This document shows, piece by piece, positions 1 through 11,674 of a stretch of 64,000 nt of DNA (positions within the stretch are counted from its first letter, which is position 1; every line of letters starts with the position of its first letter). The stretch is from Podaxis mareebaensis (Eukaryota; Basidiomycota; Agaricomycetes; Agaricales; Agaricaceae): contig JAEUWP010000145.1 of NCBI GenBank assembly GCA_018524725.1, positions 124,001-188,000 of the forward strand, in the 5' to 3' direction. The position numbers and the translations under genes are program-made. The notes under the pieces were generated by a model. It was not told where the DNA came from and searched no databases. It saw only the letters and a list, made by a program, of their open reading frames with translations.

Positions 1-3000
1 GCCACTTCCATGTGCCAGCAGGAAATCAACATTGTGAAAACCGGTCACGTTTGATATCGACGCGTTCACATAACCTCCAGGGTTGAGAGAAGGTAAATTC
101 ATGTAGCGTTCGGTGTAGATTGAATCTATGAAGAAATGCTTGAGCCCAGGAAGCAACCGGGCTAATTCGGAATATTTACCATATAGTCGCCAACTGGTCA
201 CAGGCTGAGAATAAGCTTTGATGAGCACATTTCAGCAGAACGACGAAAGCAGGAAAATGCGCCAATGAGCGACGCGAACGAATCAGGGTCAAGAGGGACC
301 AGAGCATCGCCCAAGGACAATAGGGAACAACCCATGCCATGATGTGTCGCAAGGCAATGATTTGCTGACAGCAACATCAACCAATCAGACCAGCCATGTC
401 TAACGGTCTGGGCCCCGGACACCGAGTTACAAGCCAAGACCAATCCCCGTTGCTGAGATGCCTCACAATGGTCCAATTGGAAGCCAACGGCAAACGGGTG
501 GCGGCGTCCGAAGTGACCGCTTGCCCGTCTCCAGCCCAATTATGCGCGCTGGCGTCAATAAGTGCAAGAAGCCGATGAGTTCTGCGCCTGAGCGCCTGGG
601 CTTCTGCGGCACCCATTCATCGGATCATTGGAGCCAGAGTCAACGCGATAGTAAGAACTTGTCCACGCAATTGCCGCGTACGGTATAATACCAGCGAGAT
701 GCGATGGGTTGGAAGCGGCGAGGTAAAAAGTTGCAAAACTTCGTCACTTACCGCAACAGCCATGGCCAATGAATGAATTCCTGCATTGGCCTCGACTACC
801 TTGGAGCTCATGAACCCGCCATATGACTGCCACGCGTCCATAATCAACAGCTTCTTAGTATGAGGACTGGCAAAAGCAGAGCACAACACGCACCCAGCCC
901 CAAATGCCAATTCTTTTTGGATCTACATATTTCTTCGTGGCCCAGGCCCTAATTAAGTCCGCGTTAGCGCATCCAATGGAAATGCATAGGAGACCGTGGA
1001 TATCATAACAATTGAGGTTCTAGACCCAGGACCATTGAGCGGCGGTATGAACCGTGTTCCGCGGGTCAGAGACCGAACGGAGCCCTACGACTAAAGCTCA
1101 AGTAACTCGTGCAATGTTGGACGAGTAGTACTATCCCACGATAAGTTTGATACAAGCCCGTATCAGACCATATCACAGCCCCTAAAGACTAAGGTGAAAG
1201 GAGGTATCTTCATCTGTCGACCTCAGGGGAATTTCCGCAGGTCTAGAACAGAACCCCTGTTCTGCATGATCGACAGGACCTCCTTACCGACCGTGCGGAT
1301 TGCAAATGCTTGAGAAAAAGGAATACGACCCGAAAACAGAAAGGGAACAGAAGCAAAATAACAAACCTGGCTGCAGCGAGTTGATCAACGGTTTCCCAAT
1401 AGCCCAGATTACCTTTTACCGGGTTTCTCAGTTTACGACCCTTGGACCCAGTACCACGGCCATCAACAATGACAACAATGTAGTCGAGACCGCAGGCAAG
1501 GTAGTCGTGCCAGTCGCGAGCAAATTTGAGGTCGACTAACTGGGACTGGGGACCACCATATCTATGGAAATAAGGATCAGTCAGTTATGTGAAATTAATG
1601 GTGAACGGATTCGCGTGGATGTGGCGAAAAGGCGTCAGCCATAATTTGCTGCGCAGTAAAGTAATTTCAGCGTGAAGGACGGCGTGAGGCGCAGGGGGGC
1701 TGGCGTTTGAACGATGAACATCTAGAAGCACCGAATATCGAGCTTGTTGGCGGTGATCAATCCTTAAGCCAAGGATAGACCGTCTAGACTCGCCTAGACT
1801 GGACGTCGAGCACACGGAAATAGATAATCGAAAGGTCTGCAGACAGAGCATATGTAACACGACATGTTAACCGTTGAAACAGTCAGGCCGGCGAGCTGGT
1901 CTGATTTGCAGCATGCGTGTACAAGGCGGTGCCTTGAAGAACCAACCGTGACCCTCCCAGGCACATGCAACGGTCAGGTGCGGTATCATAGGAGCCACGC
2001 CAACTATAGCTCGGCGACGACTGGGAAGTCCTTGCGCAAGAAAGGGGGGACTCACACCCGGAAGAGTACGGGGTACTTGGTTCTCCCTGAGTCGTCCATT
2101 CTAGGAGGACGGAGTTCCTTGACATTGAGTTCTGGCCGGATAGGTCATCATCAATAATCAAGCAAGGGGAGAAACTAACGTACCATATCCATCACTGACA
2201 AAGACGGAATGAGTAACCGTTGCCGCTTCATATTCCCTTGTAACATTTTGCAGATGCTCGTTCGTGGTCAGCACAAAGTCAAAGTCTGCTCATTAACATT
2301 AGCCTGTTTCAGAACACCGAATAGGACATGTCTCACCAGCGTTATCTGTTTGGATGACTTTTTGCCATGGGATTCCAGGTCCAATATAGCTCAACACGTA
2401 AAATCCGGCTTGCGGAGAGAAGTCTGCGGCATACCACGCCTGTTTCGTTGTATCAGTCAAAGGCACAGGAGCTGTTGTTTCCGAGGAGCTGGTGCTTGGA
2501 ATGGGAACCGAGTATAGATGGCGTTCAATAGACGAAGGATTGGCCGCTTCAAAGTACCTGTTTGGGTGGTTAACGTTGCGCTACTCATCCAATATCCGCT
2601 ACGTACACGAGTCCTTTCTTTGTATCGACAGCCTTAATGCCGCCTGTTACTTCCCATTGGCCTGAGGTAAGGAAACGAGGTGTGCCAGAATTCGCAGGAC
2701 TGAAAAGTGCAATGTGATTATAGCCTTCGGTGGGTACAATATCGAGATATGAATTGGGGCCTGCCGTTGTTAATGCCGCTGGAAGAGGATATATGTTCTG
2801 GGACTGATTCGTGGGTCGGTTAGACTCGGTCTCAAGAAGTCAAAGTCGATAAACATACATTGTCTATCCAACCGCCATCGCCTTCCTCGCCGGCCTTTCC
2901 TAATTTTCTCACTATGCGTCCGTAAGTTCTAGACCGAGGATCTGTCGCGTCAAGGTCGAAGAGAATAACACTCCCGTCGTCTGCGTTCCGATTGACTTCT

Positions 3001-4509
3001 TTCACGATGAGAGTTGCGTTTCCCACCCAGGCGACTTCCAAAATAATGCCATCGTTTGCTGGTTTTCGAGATTCCCAGTCCAAAGTGAAGGTCGCGTGCT
3101 CGATCGGTAAGTCCGATGTAGAGGCCGTCTTAGCCTCCTCAAGGTAGAGCCCGAGATCAAACACATGGACGGACACAAGAGGATTGTTATAACCGGGTTT
3201 AGGGTATTTCATGACAACATCAGTGGTATATGGCACAACCGTGTTAGAGTCCTCAGTAGGATTATAGATCGGGAAAGAAAATTCGGGAACGAGCGTTTCG
3301 TCGAAGGCCAGGAAGGCGATCTTGTTGGAATCCGGTGACCACCAGAGAGCATGATCACTCGAAAAGACTTCTTCCTCGTACACCCAGTCAGGAACACCGT
3401 GAAACAGGGAAGCATTTCCCGAAGCTGTGACACGTATTGGTTTGGCGTCGGACCTGCGAAAGCTCCATAAACACAGTGCGGCTGAGATAAAAGGGATGAA
3501 ACCCTACGAAGCATTGGGAAGGACGTATAAATCATTTTCTGTCACGTAAGCAATAGAATTGCCGGTGGGCGACCAGGTAGCATAGGCCGTTTTCGATGGG
3601 TCCGTGGGGGGAATAATGGGATGTGTGGTTTTGGCTTGGATATCATGCACGTAATAGTTACCGAAGGTGGACCAGCGCCATTGCTATATTATAGACGTTT
3701 AGACTCGAGACTAAAGAAATAACACGAACCCCCCAACCTTTCTCGTATCCGTCTTGAGGAGGATATACGTCATGTCTGGTGAAAGCTGCCACTGGTGCCA
3801 GAACAGTTGGTGTCCATGCTCCTGCAGAGAATTAGCATTCTCCAAACCTAGACCCTTCAGGACTTACGTCTTTGATATCACCATTAGCCACAAGATTTCG
3901 AGTGGTATTGGTTTTCAAGTCGACCAGCTGGATGTAACCATTCTCCTGAATAGCATATACACCATCGCCGGCTGGTATAGAAGCACATCAGCGCACCAGA
4001 AGAAATAAAAAGACCACTTCACCCACCTTCCGGTACCCAACGAAGCGCCTTCCTCATGGGGACGAAGGTACCATTGAACATATGATCCATGGTGATCTTC
4101 TTAACGCCAGGGGAGTGGTACGTTGCACTACCAGTATACGAGGATGCAGCAATCACACCAATGAGACCTGCAAAACAAACGAGTCCCAGCAGAACATAAA
4201 GCATGAGCTTCAGAGTTGCTGCCCGCTGCCACCAATATTAGTGAATATGCTGGTATGCACAATTATGTTTTAGTTACGCACGTCTTTAACCGGGGACGCG
4301 GTTTTTGGCCTTCTGCTGCCAGCATCACCTCGCTCGGCAAGACCAGGAGACGAAGGGCCTTCCTTCTCTAGCAACGAATCCTGGTCTGAAGGGTCGTCGT
4401 ATGCATTGTCATGGTAGTAGTCCAAGGATGTAGTCCGGTGATTTTGGGTAATCTTGAGTGGAGAGTCTGCATCGTCTTGAGAAACGCGTTGGTATTGATC
4501 CTGCGTCAT
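1..4509 (-). CDS. DAPB: Dipeptidyl aminopeptidase (DPP IV / DAPB type), 3' end beyond window
   Basis: Type II membrane serine exopeptidase of family S9B that removes X-Pro/X-Ala dipeptides in the late Golgi or vacuole. The start at 4509 opens an acidic cytoplasmic tail of about 75 residues. The next exon (from about 4225) gives one membrane helix ([18 protein letters not shown]), then the beta-propeller (for example [16 protein letters not shown] near 3340) and the alpha/beta-hydrolase domain. Exons visible at the C-terminal side are 2056-2131, 1367-1561 (YGGPQ, VDGRGTG), 894-948 (GIWGW), 752-826 ([16 protein letters not shown], with the nucleophile Ser at 826-824), 180-204 (25 nt) and 1-125 ([19 protein letters not shown]). 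The catalytic Asp and His lie past the left edge. The three introns at 205-751, 949-1366 and 1562-2055 are 547, 418 and 494 bp, about ten times the usual size; the coding frame through them is intact. The symbol follows fungal family usage; a STE13- or DAP2-type role cannot be separated here. Confidence 0.93.
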
Positions 4510-4704
4510 TGGCGATGTTGCACCAACGTCGTAGGTGGAGATAGAGCAAAGGACACGTTAATTGCGGGCTTGGTGTGTGACACCGCCACAATGACCCACC
4601 CGAACACCCCTAACCCAAATAGGGAAGCGAAAACATTGACGCACACTCTCCGCTCAACGTCAACCACTGCCATCACTGCTGTATGAACTCATGACACAAA
4701 AGAC
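4510..4704. promoter_or_regulatory. Divergent promoter region between DAPB and SYS1
   Basis: Only 195 bp separate the two start codons, which face away from each other, so both promoters and 5' leaders must share this segment. I see no obvious TATA box at a fixed distance from either gene. The role as a bidirectional promoter is inferred from layout only. Confidence 0.5.
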
Positions 4705-5512
4705 ATGGCCCCTCAGAAAACGAGTACGACAAATCCCAACTGGGATCCAATCTTGCTGATATCCCAGGTAAGTCTCGTAATATCCCACTAACACCGAACG
4801 TTGACCATGTATTCAGATTGTCTCTATGCAAAGCCTGCATTATTTGACACTATCCTTCTTCGTGGTCCCTCTGCTCAACCTCTTTGCTGAGCAAGCATCC
4901 CTGGCGTATGAAGGAGGTGCTGCCAGCGTTGGTGAGGGCACCACTCAATGAATCTATACCCGCCCTGATGTCAATCTGTTAGGTATGGTCATGGACTGGC
5001 GAGAAATGGCCGGAAAGCCCACAATCCGTGGTTTCAACGGAACCTCATACGGCTATGCGCGGAGTGGAGGCCAGAGAATTAGTCTTGACTGGGAGAACGA
5101 CCAATGGAACGGTCGGACAGATCCAATAAGGGCCTGGATTATCGCGATCTGTTGGCTCATTGCTTGTGGGGCAGAGTGCGTATTCCAGCCTTTCCTTCAG
5201 TGAAGTGGCCTCAAAACAACCCCCAGTATTTACTACCTATACATATTGGTTCGGCGACCACGTCTGATCCTCGATTTTGCCCTGACGCTCGTCTTCAATC
5301 ACATCGTGCTAACCATCTATTACTCCGCGTCAATACCAACCTCTCTCTTCTTCTGGTTGATTATGCTTGGAGGTGCCGCCTTGACTATAATCGCCGCTGA
5401 GCAACTATGTGTCAAGCGAGAGATGAAGGAAGGGTTGAGCATAGCACCTCTCCAAGGCGCCGAGGAGGCTGAAGAGATGGAATTGGGAAGTCTACTACAA
5501 CGAAGGGATTAA
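4705..5512 (+). CDS. SYS1: Sys1 family Golgi integral membrane protein
   Basis: Small four-helix protein that in yeast and animals recruits the Arl3/ARFRP1 GTPase to the trans-Golgi and so helps vesicle tethering. Four exons are read: 4705-4767, 4817-4931, 4983-5175 and 5227-5512. The conserved N-terminus MAPQKTSTTNPNWDPILLIS leads into helix 1 (QSLHYLTLSFFVVPLLNL). A short lumenal loop with NGTSYGYARS follows, then helix 2 (DPIRAWIIAICWLIACGA), the family signature DIYYLYILVRRPRLILDF, and two more helices ending in LIMLGGAALTIIAAEQLC. The acidic C-terminal tail ends LGSLLQRRD. Length of about 218 residues is slightly longer than yeast Sys1. It lies head-to-head with DAPB, another protein of the Golgi/vacuolar route. 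Confidence 0.93.
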
Positions 5513-8361
5513 CTCAGCGACACACGTAATCTAGAGCGTTCCCTATTAACACCAGACGATCGACTAGACACCCTCATAGTATGGCGACATTCTGTACGAC
5601 ACGCGGCCTGTACATTATAATCATAACACGCATGAAGATGCACCTCTGACCCACGGTCTGTACAAATCAGAATTTCTGATAAACACATCAATCAATCCGA
5701 AGTTGAGATGAGGGAACAGACCAGGCCCATAACTTTTGTCACCCGGTATGCAAGCTCCTTCCAATGTTTTTACGACAGGCACAGCTTCCCAAAAGCCGCT
5801 ATCTTGTTCTTGCTACACTTCGGTTACGGGTTCATGGTATCAACGCATGATGGGTCCCATGCTTGCGGAATGGGTTGTTCGATATTACGAGACGGATGTC
5901 ATCCTCGTCGCAACAGCCATTCCCTCATATTTGAGTCAACTTCATCGGTTGGCAACCCAACAGGGTGAATCTATGGCGCTGTCTGCCACGTGCTCCCGTC
6001 CGTGCATCCGACCTTGTTTCCGTAGCCGTAATCGTTCCCGCAGCCGTAATCGTTCCCGCAGCCAGCGCCCCTCATTTGTTCTCTTCCATGTTATCTTTGA
6101 TAAATTCCATCATGCCGCCACCAATCTATGTGGCGTTCCGATTCTTCGCTATCTCTTCCAGATTTCTCCTCCGTACTTGTCATCCATTCCTATCAGTGTA
6201 GTGCTTCCACCAGAGGCGAATACATACCGAGTTGGAAAAGCATACACGTTCGAGTACTGCGCATCCAGTAAATGATCGTCATGTCACCCATTCATTTTCA
6301 ACTACATATCGCCCATGTGCAACGTCATACGCTAGAAAACCCTCCATGGCCGACAGCAGACGGCGCAATTAATGACACTTTTCATGATCCCCCTTCCGCA
6401 TTTTCCCGTCTTTGATACTCGGGATTCCATTCGAAGCCAGACTCGACGCGAAGAACCCCGAGCACGAGCTACCCCGTTTTATCGTCCCATAAACGACCTC
6501 GACAACCAAGTAGTAAACGAATTTTCTACAGGTAGCTCTGTGGCAGCCGTGCGCATAGTTCTTGATTTGAAATGAGGTCGACAATAAGAGCAAAGTGTTG
6601 ACGAAAGCTTGATTTCGTTGCCTGCGATTGCGGATTCCAGACACCCGATTCTGCTCCAAGTAGTTAGATGATCATCTGCGACCACCGAGCCATCCGAACG
6701 GATAGGAAATGCTGTTATCTTTTTTTCCAGCCTAATCATTCAGAAGACCTGCAAGCTGTTAATGAATTACCAGAGTTCTCAAGACTGTCATCTCATCCTT
6801 CCCCAGAGTCGGGCGTCTGACTCAAATGAGAATCCGGCTTACCACGCTGAACCTCATCCCACGAGAACCGCTCCAGAATTCTGATATCGCGTTCGGGCCC
6901 ACTATAAATTTGACTCATAAATGTTCTTCAGAGACGCTGTACGCTGTGCGGGATTGTCGTTACTTGTTTATGTGGGTAAGATCCCGACACGTGGAGAGCG
7001 CGTCCAGGACACATCAGATCGATAGCGAGAGATTCTAAAGTCCGTGTTTCCCAAGCGTGCGCTTGGATCGCGAAGTGGCGTTTGCCACCTGCCAATTGTT
7101 AACTCTGGTGATCATGAGACTAAAATCCTCGGATATGGTTGATCGTACTCCATCCTCTGGTGAATGCGGGGTTCTGCTAACACAAAAATCGCGCGATCGG
7201 AGGCGGGTGGTTGTGGACTCGAGTAGGGAACTGTTGATCCACGTCAAGCCTATATAGGAGTGATTCATATGGGTTTGATAATATGGCCTTTACAGGCAAA
7301 TTAAATGCTACTTGCCGGCCCGACGCATGGCGTCTTGCAGTGGTCTTCTTGAAGCTGGGTAGATCAGTAATGTCAGTATCACCGGGTCCGGGTCCGGGAC
7401 TGTCGGAAAGATTCCTCGAGTCGGGGTTTAAGGCGCCGCTGTCGTTGCCAGCACCCGAAACTAGTGGTAGCGTTGGACGCTCGGTGGTAATGATTTTGCA
7501 GCAATTTGAAAATTTACGGGCGTAGTAGGTTTATGTGAGTTATGATTACTATCCCTCCACCCTGGCGGAAGATTAACAGGTGAACCCGGATGCAGTCATT
7601 TTGCGTTTATTTCCGCCACGCACGAGCACTATTCTGAACCCGTTGTGTGGGTTGAGTGAACTTCCTAAGCCGCAGCCAAGGAGCGTGCGACTATTTGGTC
7701 GACAACCCTAGAATGCAATCCCACTGATGGGAACATATCACCCTGACCATCTGACATCACACGTTATCTCATATGCCTGCTTCTTGTCGCATTTATCTCG
7801 AGCCTCAGCGCTCTAGGTCCTCCATGACTCCAATTCTCTCATAAAACACCCAACGCGGTACAGGGTGGGCTGGGACCTGTACGACTTGATGTTCAGTATT
7901 ACGGTCCACGATTATATACTGGTAATCAAGGGTTAGCTGTGGTTGAATTCTTTATGACCGGGATCCGTCAGGATCAACTGCACTCGTTGCACCTTGTGCA
8001 ACATAACGCCGATGATTGGCAGAAAAGGCCCGACAGCCCTAGCCGCCGAGTTAGTCAGGAGGTGAGACCAAGTGGAACAGGAGTCAGACTTGGTGGATCA
8101 CAAGAGGCGTTGGACGTATGGATTCTACCGGACAGCTTCAAGTGACTCGGGATTCCAGCACTGCCAGGGATCGCACGGTATGGATGCTATGAATGTATTC
8201 CTGCGGCTCTAATCGGGGATGGACCTAAAAAAGCACCAGCCCGCGGGACCCTACGCGCTACCCTGCTTCTATACATGAGGCGCTTATAGCTCCATATAAG
8301 GCCGACGCGTCACTAACAAGTACTGGTTCCCCTTTCCTCCCCTTTGTCTGTTGACCTCACC
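5513..8361. other. Gene-poor stretch, no supported gene
   Basis: No reading frame here shows a recognisable family, codon regularity across splice sites or a credible intron chain. The longest frame (5736-6275, plus) has repetitive Arg/Ser content and no homology signal. The stretch contains the 18-bp tandem repeat at 6024-6059. Part near 8300 must be the BCS1-like promoter. Confidence 0.6.
6024..6059. repeat. Two tandem copies of an 18-bp unit
   Basis: The unit AGCCGTAATCGTTCCCGC occurs exactly twice back to back at 6024-6041 and 6042-6059, followed by the first four bases of a third copy. It lies in the gene-poor stretch and has no evident function. Confidence 0.85.
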
Positions 8362-11258
8362 ATGGACGCTCTCAAGAATCTACTTTCGCCCTTGAGTATG
8401 GGCACAGGGGCTATACAGGACACGCTAGTAAGTCCATGTATGTACTTGTCCAATAGTTATGCTAATTCGCCGTCCATAGAAACTGGTAGTCATTGGGGGT
8501 ACCGTGGAGACCGCTCGTCGGGCATCGATGTCTGCCTGGAATGGCTTTGTTGATTGTAGGTCTACAGTTTGTTGGTCATTGCCTGTTGAATTGAATTCCC
8601 CCCCAAGCTTTCTTCCTCACGGCTCACTTCAACCAGGACGATTATCCTTATGACTGGTCAGTACTATCGTTATGTGGCTCATAAGTATCCATGTTTCTGA
8701 TGCTCTCACAGGATAATGCATTGGCTGTCGAAAGTGAGTCATCCACAGCAATACGTTATTCTTGATATGCTAAAATAAGAATTAGCAACCAGCCTGGGGA
8801 CGCAGCAGGGAGTTCGACATAACTACCCGCGCCTTGACTCGCAACGGCATCATTCAGAATACAACAGGGGATTTGGATGATGGAGAGGAGGATGAAACTC
8901 TCGTACATGGCAAGAAGAAGCGCAAGGTCACTTTCATTCCCAGTCTAGGTGAGTGGCATGAGATTCTTTTTCATGTGTCCAACTGACGTTCTTCCTATGA
9001 GACACCACACATACTATTTATTACCGTGGTCACTGGCTCAGAGTGCGTCCTGATTTGCTTAACAATGTCTTGGTTTTTGACTCTGGCGTGTGAAGATTAC
9101 CAGGACCAAGCGTTACCCCGACCATGGGGGCTATTCGTTAAAAATCAGGTGCGGTTATTTCCTATTCGGCCCCGCCGGTTATGTGGCTGACATTTGTTTT
9201 CAGTGTTGTGGCTCGTAACAATGACGTTTTAAAGAAACTTGTGCTAGAAGCGAAACGAGAGTACGAGAAGGATGCCGAGCATCGGGTTCACATATTCCTA
9301 GCTGATACGTAAGTGTCATTGATGGCTGTGGTTAAGCCCGTTAATCAGCTGACCATTTACTAGGACGTATGGTATTTGGCGCTGGAACGGGGCGCGACAA
9401 AAGCGCCCAATGAGCTCCATTGTTCTCCAACCCGGCGTTAAGGATATGATCCTGGCAGATTGCAAGGATTTCCTGGCTTCTGAAGAATGGTAAGTAGCGC
9501 ATATAACGGGCTTCCTGTAATTATTCTCACGCACAACGAAACTTTAGGTATGCCGAAAGGGGTATGTTAACAGCAATAGCTCTTCGGGAATTCTGTGCTT
9601 AACTGCGGTTCAGGGATTCCCTTCCGAAGGGGCTACTTGCTACATGGTGTCCCCGGAAGGTACGTTTTGAGGTCAGTTGTTTCCTGTGCTCGATCTCATT
9701 GCGGAATGCAGTGGGAAAACGTCGCTGATACATTCCTTGGCTGGTGAGCTTGGTCTCGATATTTATGTCGTTTCGCTATCGTCGAAGGGGTGAGTCCCGA
9801 AATCTGCGAGGGTAGTCCGGATTAACTTAGCTCCTTCAGTATGAGTGATAATATGTTAACGACTTTAATGGGCAATGTCCCATCAAGGTAGGCATCCGCC
9901 CCATTTGCTTAATTTGAACCTGACCATTTGCTGTTAAGATGTATACTCCTTTTGGAGGATCTTGATGCTGCGTTTACGCGCTCTGTTTCCCGTGATTCGA
10001 CATCAACGGGGGCACCCACTGTATCTACCACTTCCTCCAAGAACAGTAAAGACAATTCCGATGGTTCTACTTTGAGTTTGAGCGGACTTTTGAACAGCTT
10101 GGATGGTGTCGCCGCAGCCGAGGGCCGGTATGTTCTAATAATGTTCTGCTAATTGTCTATCTGATGACGTCACCATCTAGCCTCCTCTTCGCTACGACTA
10201 ATCACATTGAACGTCTGGATCCTGCCTTGAGTCGTCCGGGTCGTATGGACGTGTGGATCAACTTCACCCATGCGACTAAGTGGCAGGCAGAAGGTCTCTT
10301 CAAGTGCTTCTTCCCGTGTAAACCGTCTGTAGATGCTGTGGAACAGTCTGAAGCAAGCAACGCAGATGCATCGCAGAGGAACCTCCCCCTTCCCAAGCGC
10401 AAACGTACTCATGTTATTCCCTTGTTATCAGAGGAGGAAATCGGAGAATTGGCCAAGAAATTCGCTGACCAGATTCCTGAAAATGAATTAAGTGTGCGTT
10501 ATTTTGTTTCACTTGTCATCCGGTTAGCTGACTGCATTAAAGGTTGCAAGCTTGCAAGGATACTTGCTTAAGAATAAGACCCGCCCGCGTGAGTGTGTTG
10601 AGGAAGTCGCTGCTTGGGTCATCCAGGAACGGGAGACCAGAGAGAAGCTAAAGAAGGAGAAAGCTGAGGTAATATTCATCTCATTTTCTCGTTAATGCTT
10701 GCTCATTATTCGTCCAGCTTGAGGCCAAGGAGAAGGCTGAGGCTGAAGAGAAGGCCAAGAAGGAGGTTTGTATAATCTTGCTATATTGGTGGCTCAGTTT
10801 TCTGACTTGTTATTCACAGAAAGAGGAAAAGGAAACGAAAGAGGTGATTAATGTTTTGCATTCACCTGACAGATGCCAGGCTGACTTGTTCCTTAACCAG
10901 GAAAAGGAGACGAAGGAAGCGAAAGAGGTATATATTCATATCCTGTATTATCAAAGCCCTACTGACTTGCGAACAGAAGGCGGAGAAAGAAAAAGAGAAG
11001 GAAAAGGCCCGAAAAGTCAAGAAGCGCGTCGATGCCATCAAGATTGAGGCTGCCGCAGAGTCGAAATCATCAAGTAGCAGCTCCGAAACGGACAATAGCA
11101 CTGGTGCAGATGCCGACTCGGAAGAGAGTATGACTTCCGAGGAGGAGAATGATAAGAAGGGTCCGGATGCCACTGCTACCGCCACCAAGGAGAAGTGGGT
11201 CGCCGTCAAGTCACAATCTACGGGAACGCAGACAGCACCAGAAGAAGCGGCTTCGTGA
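8362..11258 (+). CDS. BCS1: BCS1-like AAA ATPase
   Basis: AAA ATPase of the BCS1 family; the founding member inserts the Rieske iron-sulfur protein into mitochondrial complex III. The start [20 protein letters not shown] leads into a hydrophobic segment ([14 protein letters not shown]) and the BCS1 N-terminal domain ([38 protein letters not shown]). The ATPase core has Walker A GVPGSGKTS near 9700, Walker [13 protein letters not shown] near 9955 and the second region of homology [20 protein letters not shown] near 10200. A Thr/Ser-rich insert follows Walker B. The C-terminus is unusual: Lys/Glu-rich, spread over tiny exons (10718-10765, 10820-10843, 10901-10927, then 10977 on), and it ends in a Ser/acidic tail. 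Agaricomycetes carry many BCS1-like paralogues, so this may not be the true mitochondrial BCS1. No mitochondrial presequence is evident, as is normal for the family. Confidence 0.87.
10718..10976 (+). repeat. Tandemly repeated short exon-intron units in the BCS1-like gene
   Basis: Exons of 48, 24 and 27 nt encode KE-rich peptides ([26 protein letters not shown]). They alternate with three introns (10766-10819, 10844-10900, 10928-10976) that each carry CTGACTTG shortly before the acceptor. The shared intron motif and similar exon sequence suggest repeated duplication of one exon-intron unit. Confidence 0.6.
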
Positions 11259-11674
11259 AGTCCATTCTTGCGAGGGTTGATGACTGAATCACAGCCTTCG
11301 TAGTACCTTGGCTGGTTTCTGATTTCATCTAATAGTTCCTGGGGCTTTGACAAGCTACCTCTGCCTTGGGTCCTTTTGCCACCATCCCGTACACGGCTGC
11401 TTTTCTGTGCGTTTGCGTTTCGGTTATTTTCTTGTGTCGGTCGATGATCCAGACTTACATAGATGGAGGAGCCTTGGTGTTTTATCAGTTACTTTACCCA
11501 ATATGCATTAGGTTTTACAACGTGTGTATTGTGGTCATCAGTATTTCAATATATGCACTGTTTTGAAATATGGTTTAACAATATAGAGTTTGGAGCCAGA
11601 ATTATATATCGTAAGAAATCGTACTTGTCCTAGGGTAACATGCCAGTCTACGTCTAAAGAATGATTACGATTGT
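11259..11674. other. Convergent intergenic spacer
   Basis: Lies between the stop codons of the BCS1-like gene and DNM1, so it should hold both 3' UTRs. It is AT-rich around 11540-11610. I see no gene and no decisive polyadenylation signal. Confidence 0.6.

Noticed and set aside
1..2200. DAPB as a pseudogene because of many stop codons between coding pieces
   Set aside because: All pieces join in frame across GT-AG introns in the correct family order; only the intron lengths are odd.
5736..6275. A 179-codon plus-strand frame in the gap after SYS1
   Set aside because: No domain, a run of Arg/Ser from the 18-bp tandem repeat, no splice partners and no promoter context; most likely a chance frame.
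10862..11353. A 163-codon minus-strand frame opposite the BCS1-like 3' end
   Set aside because: Shadow of the Lys/Glu/Ser-rich coding exon; no independent support.
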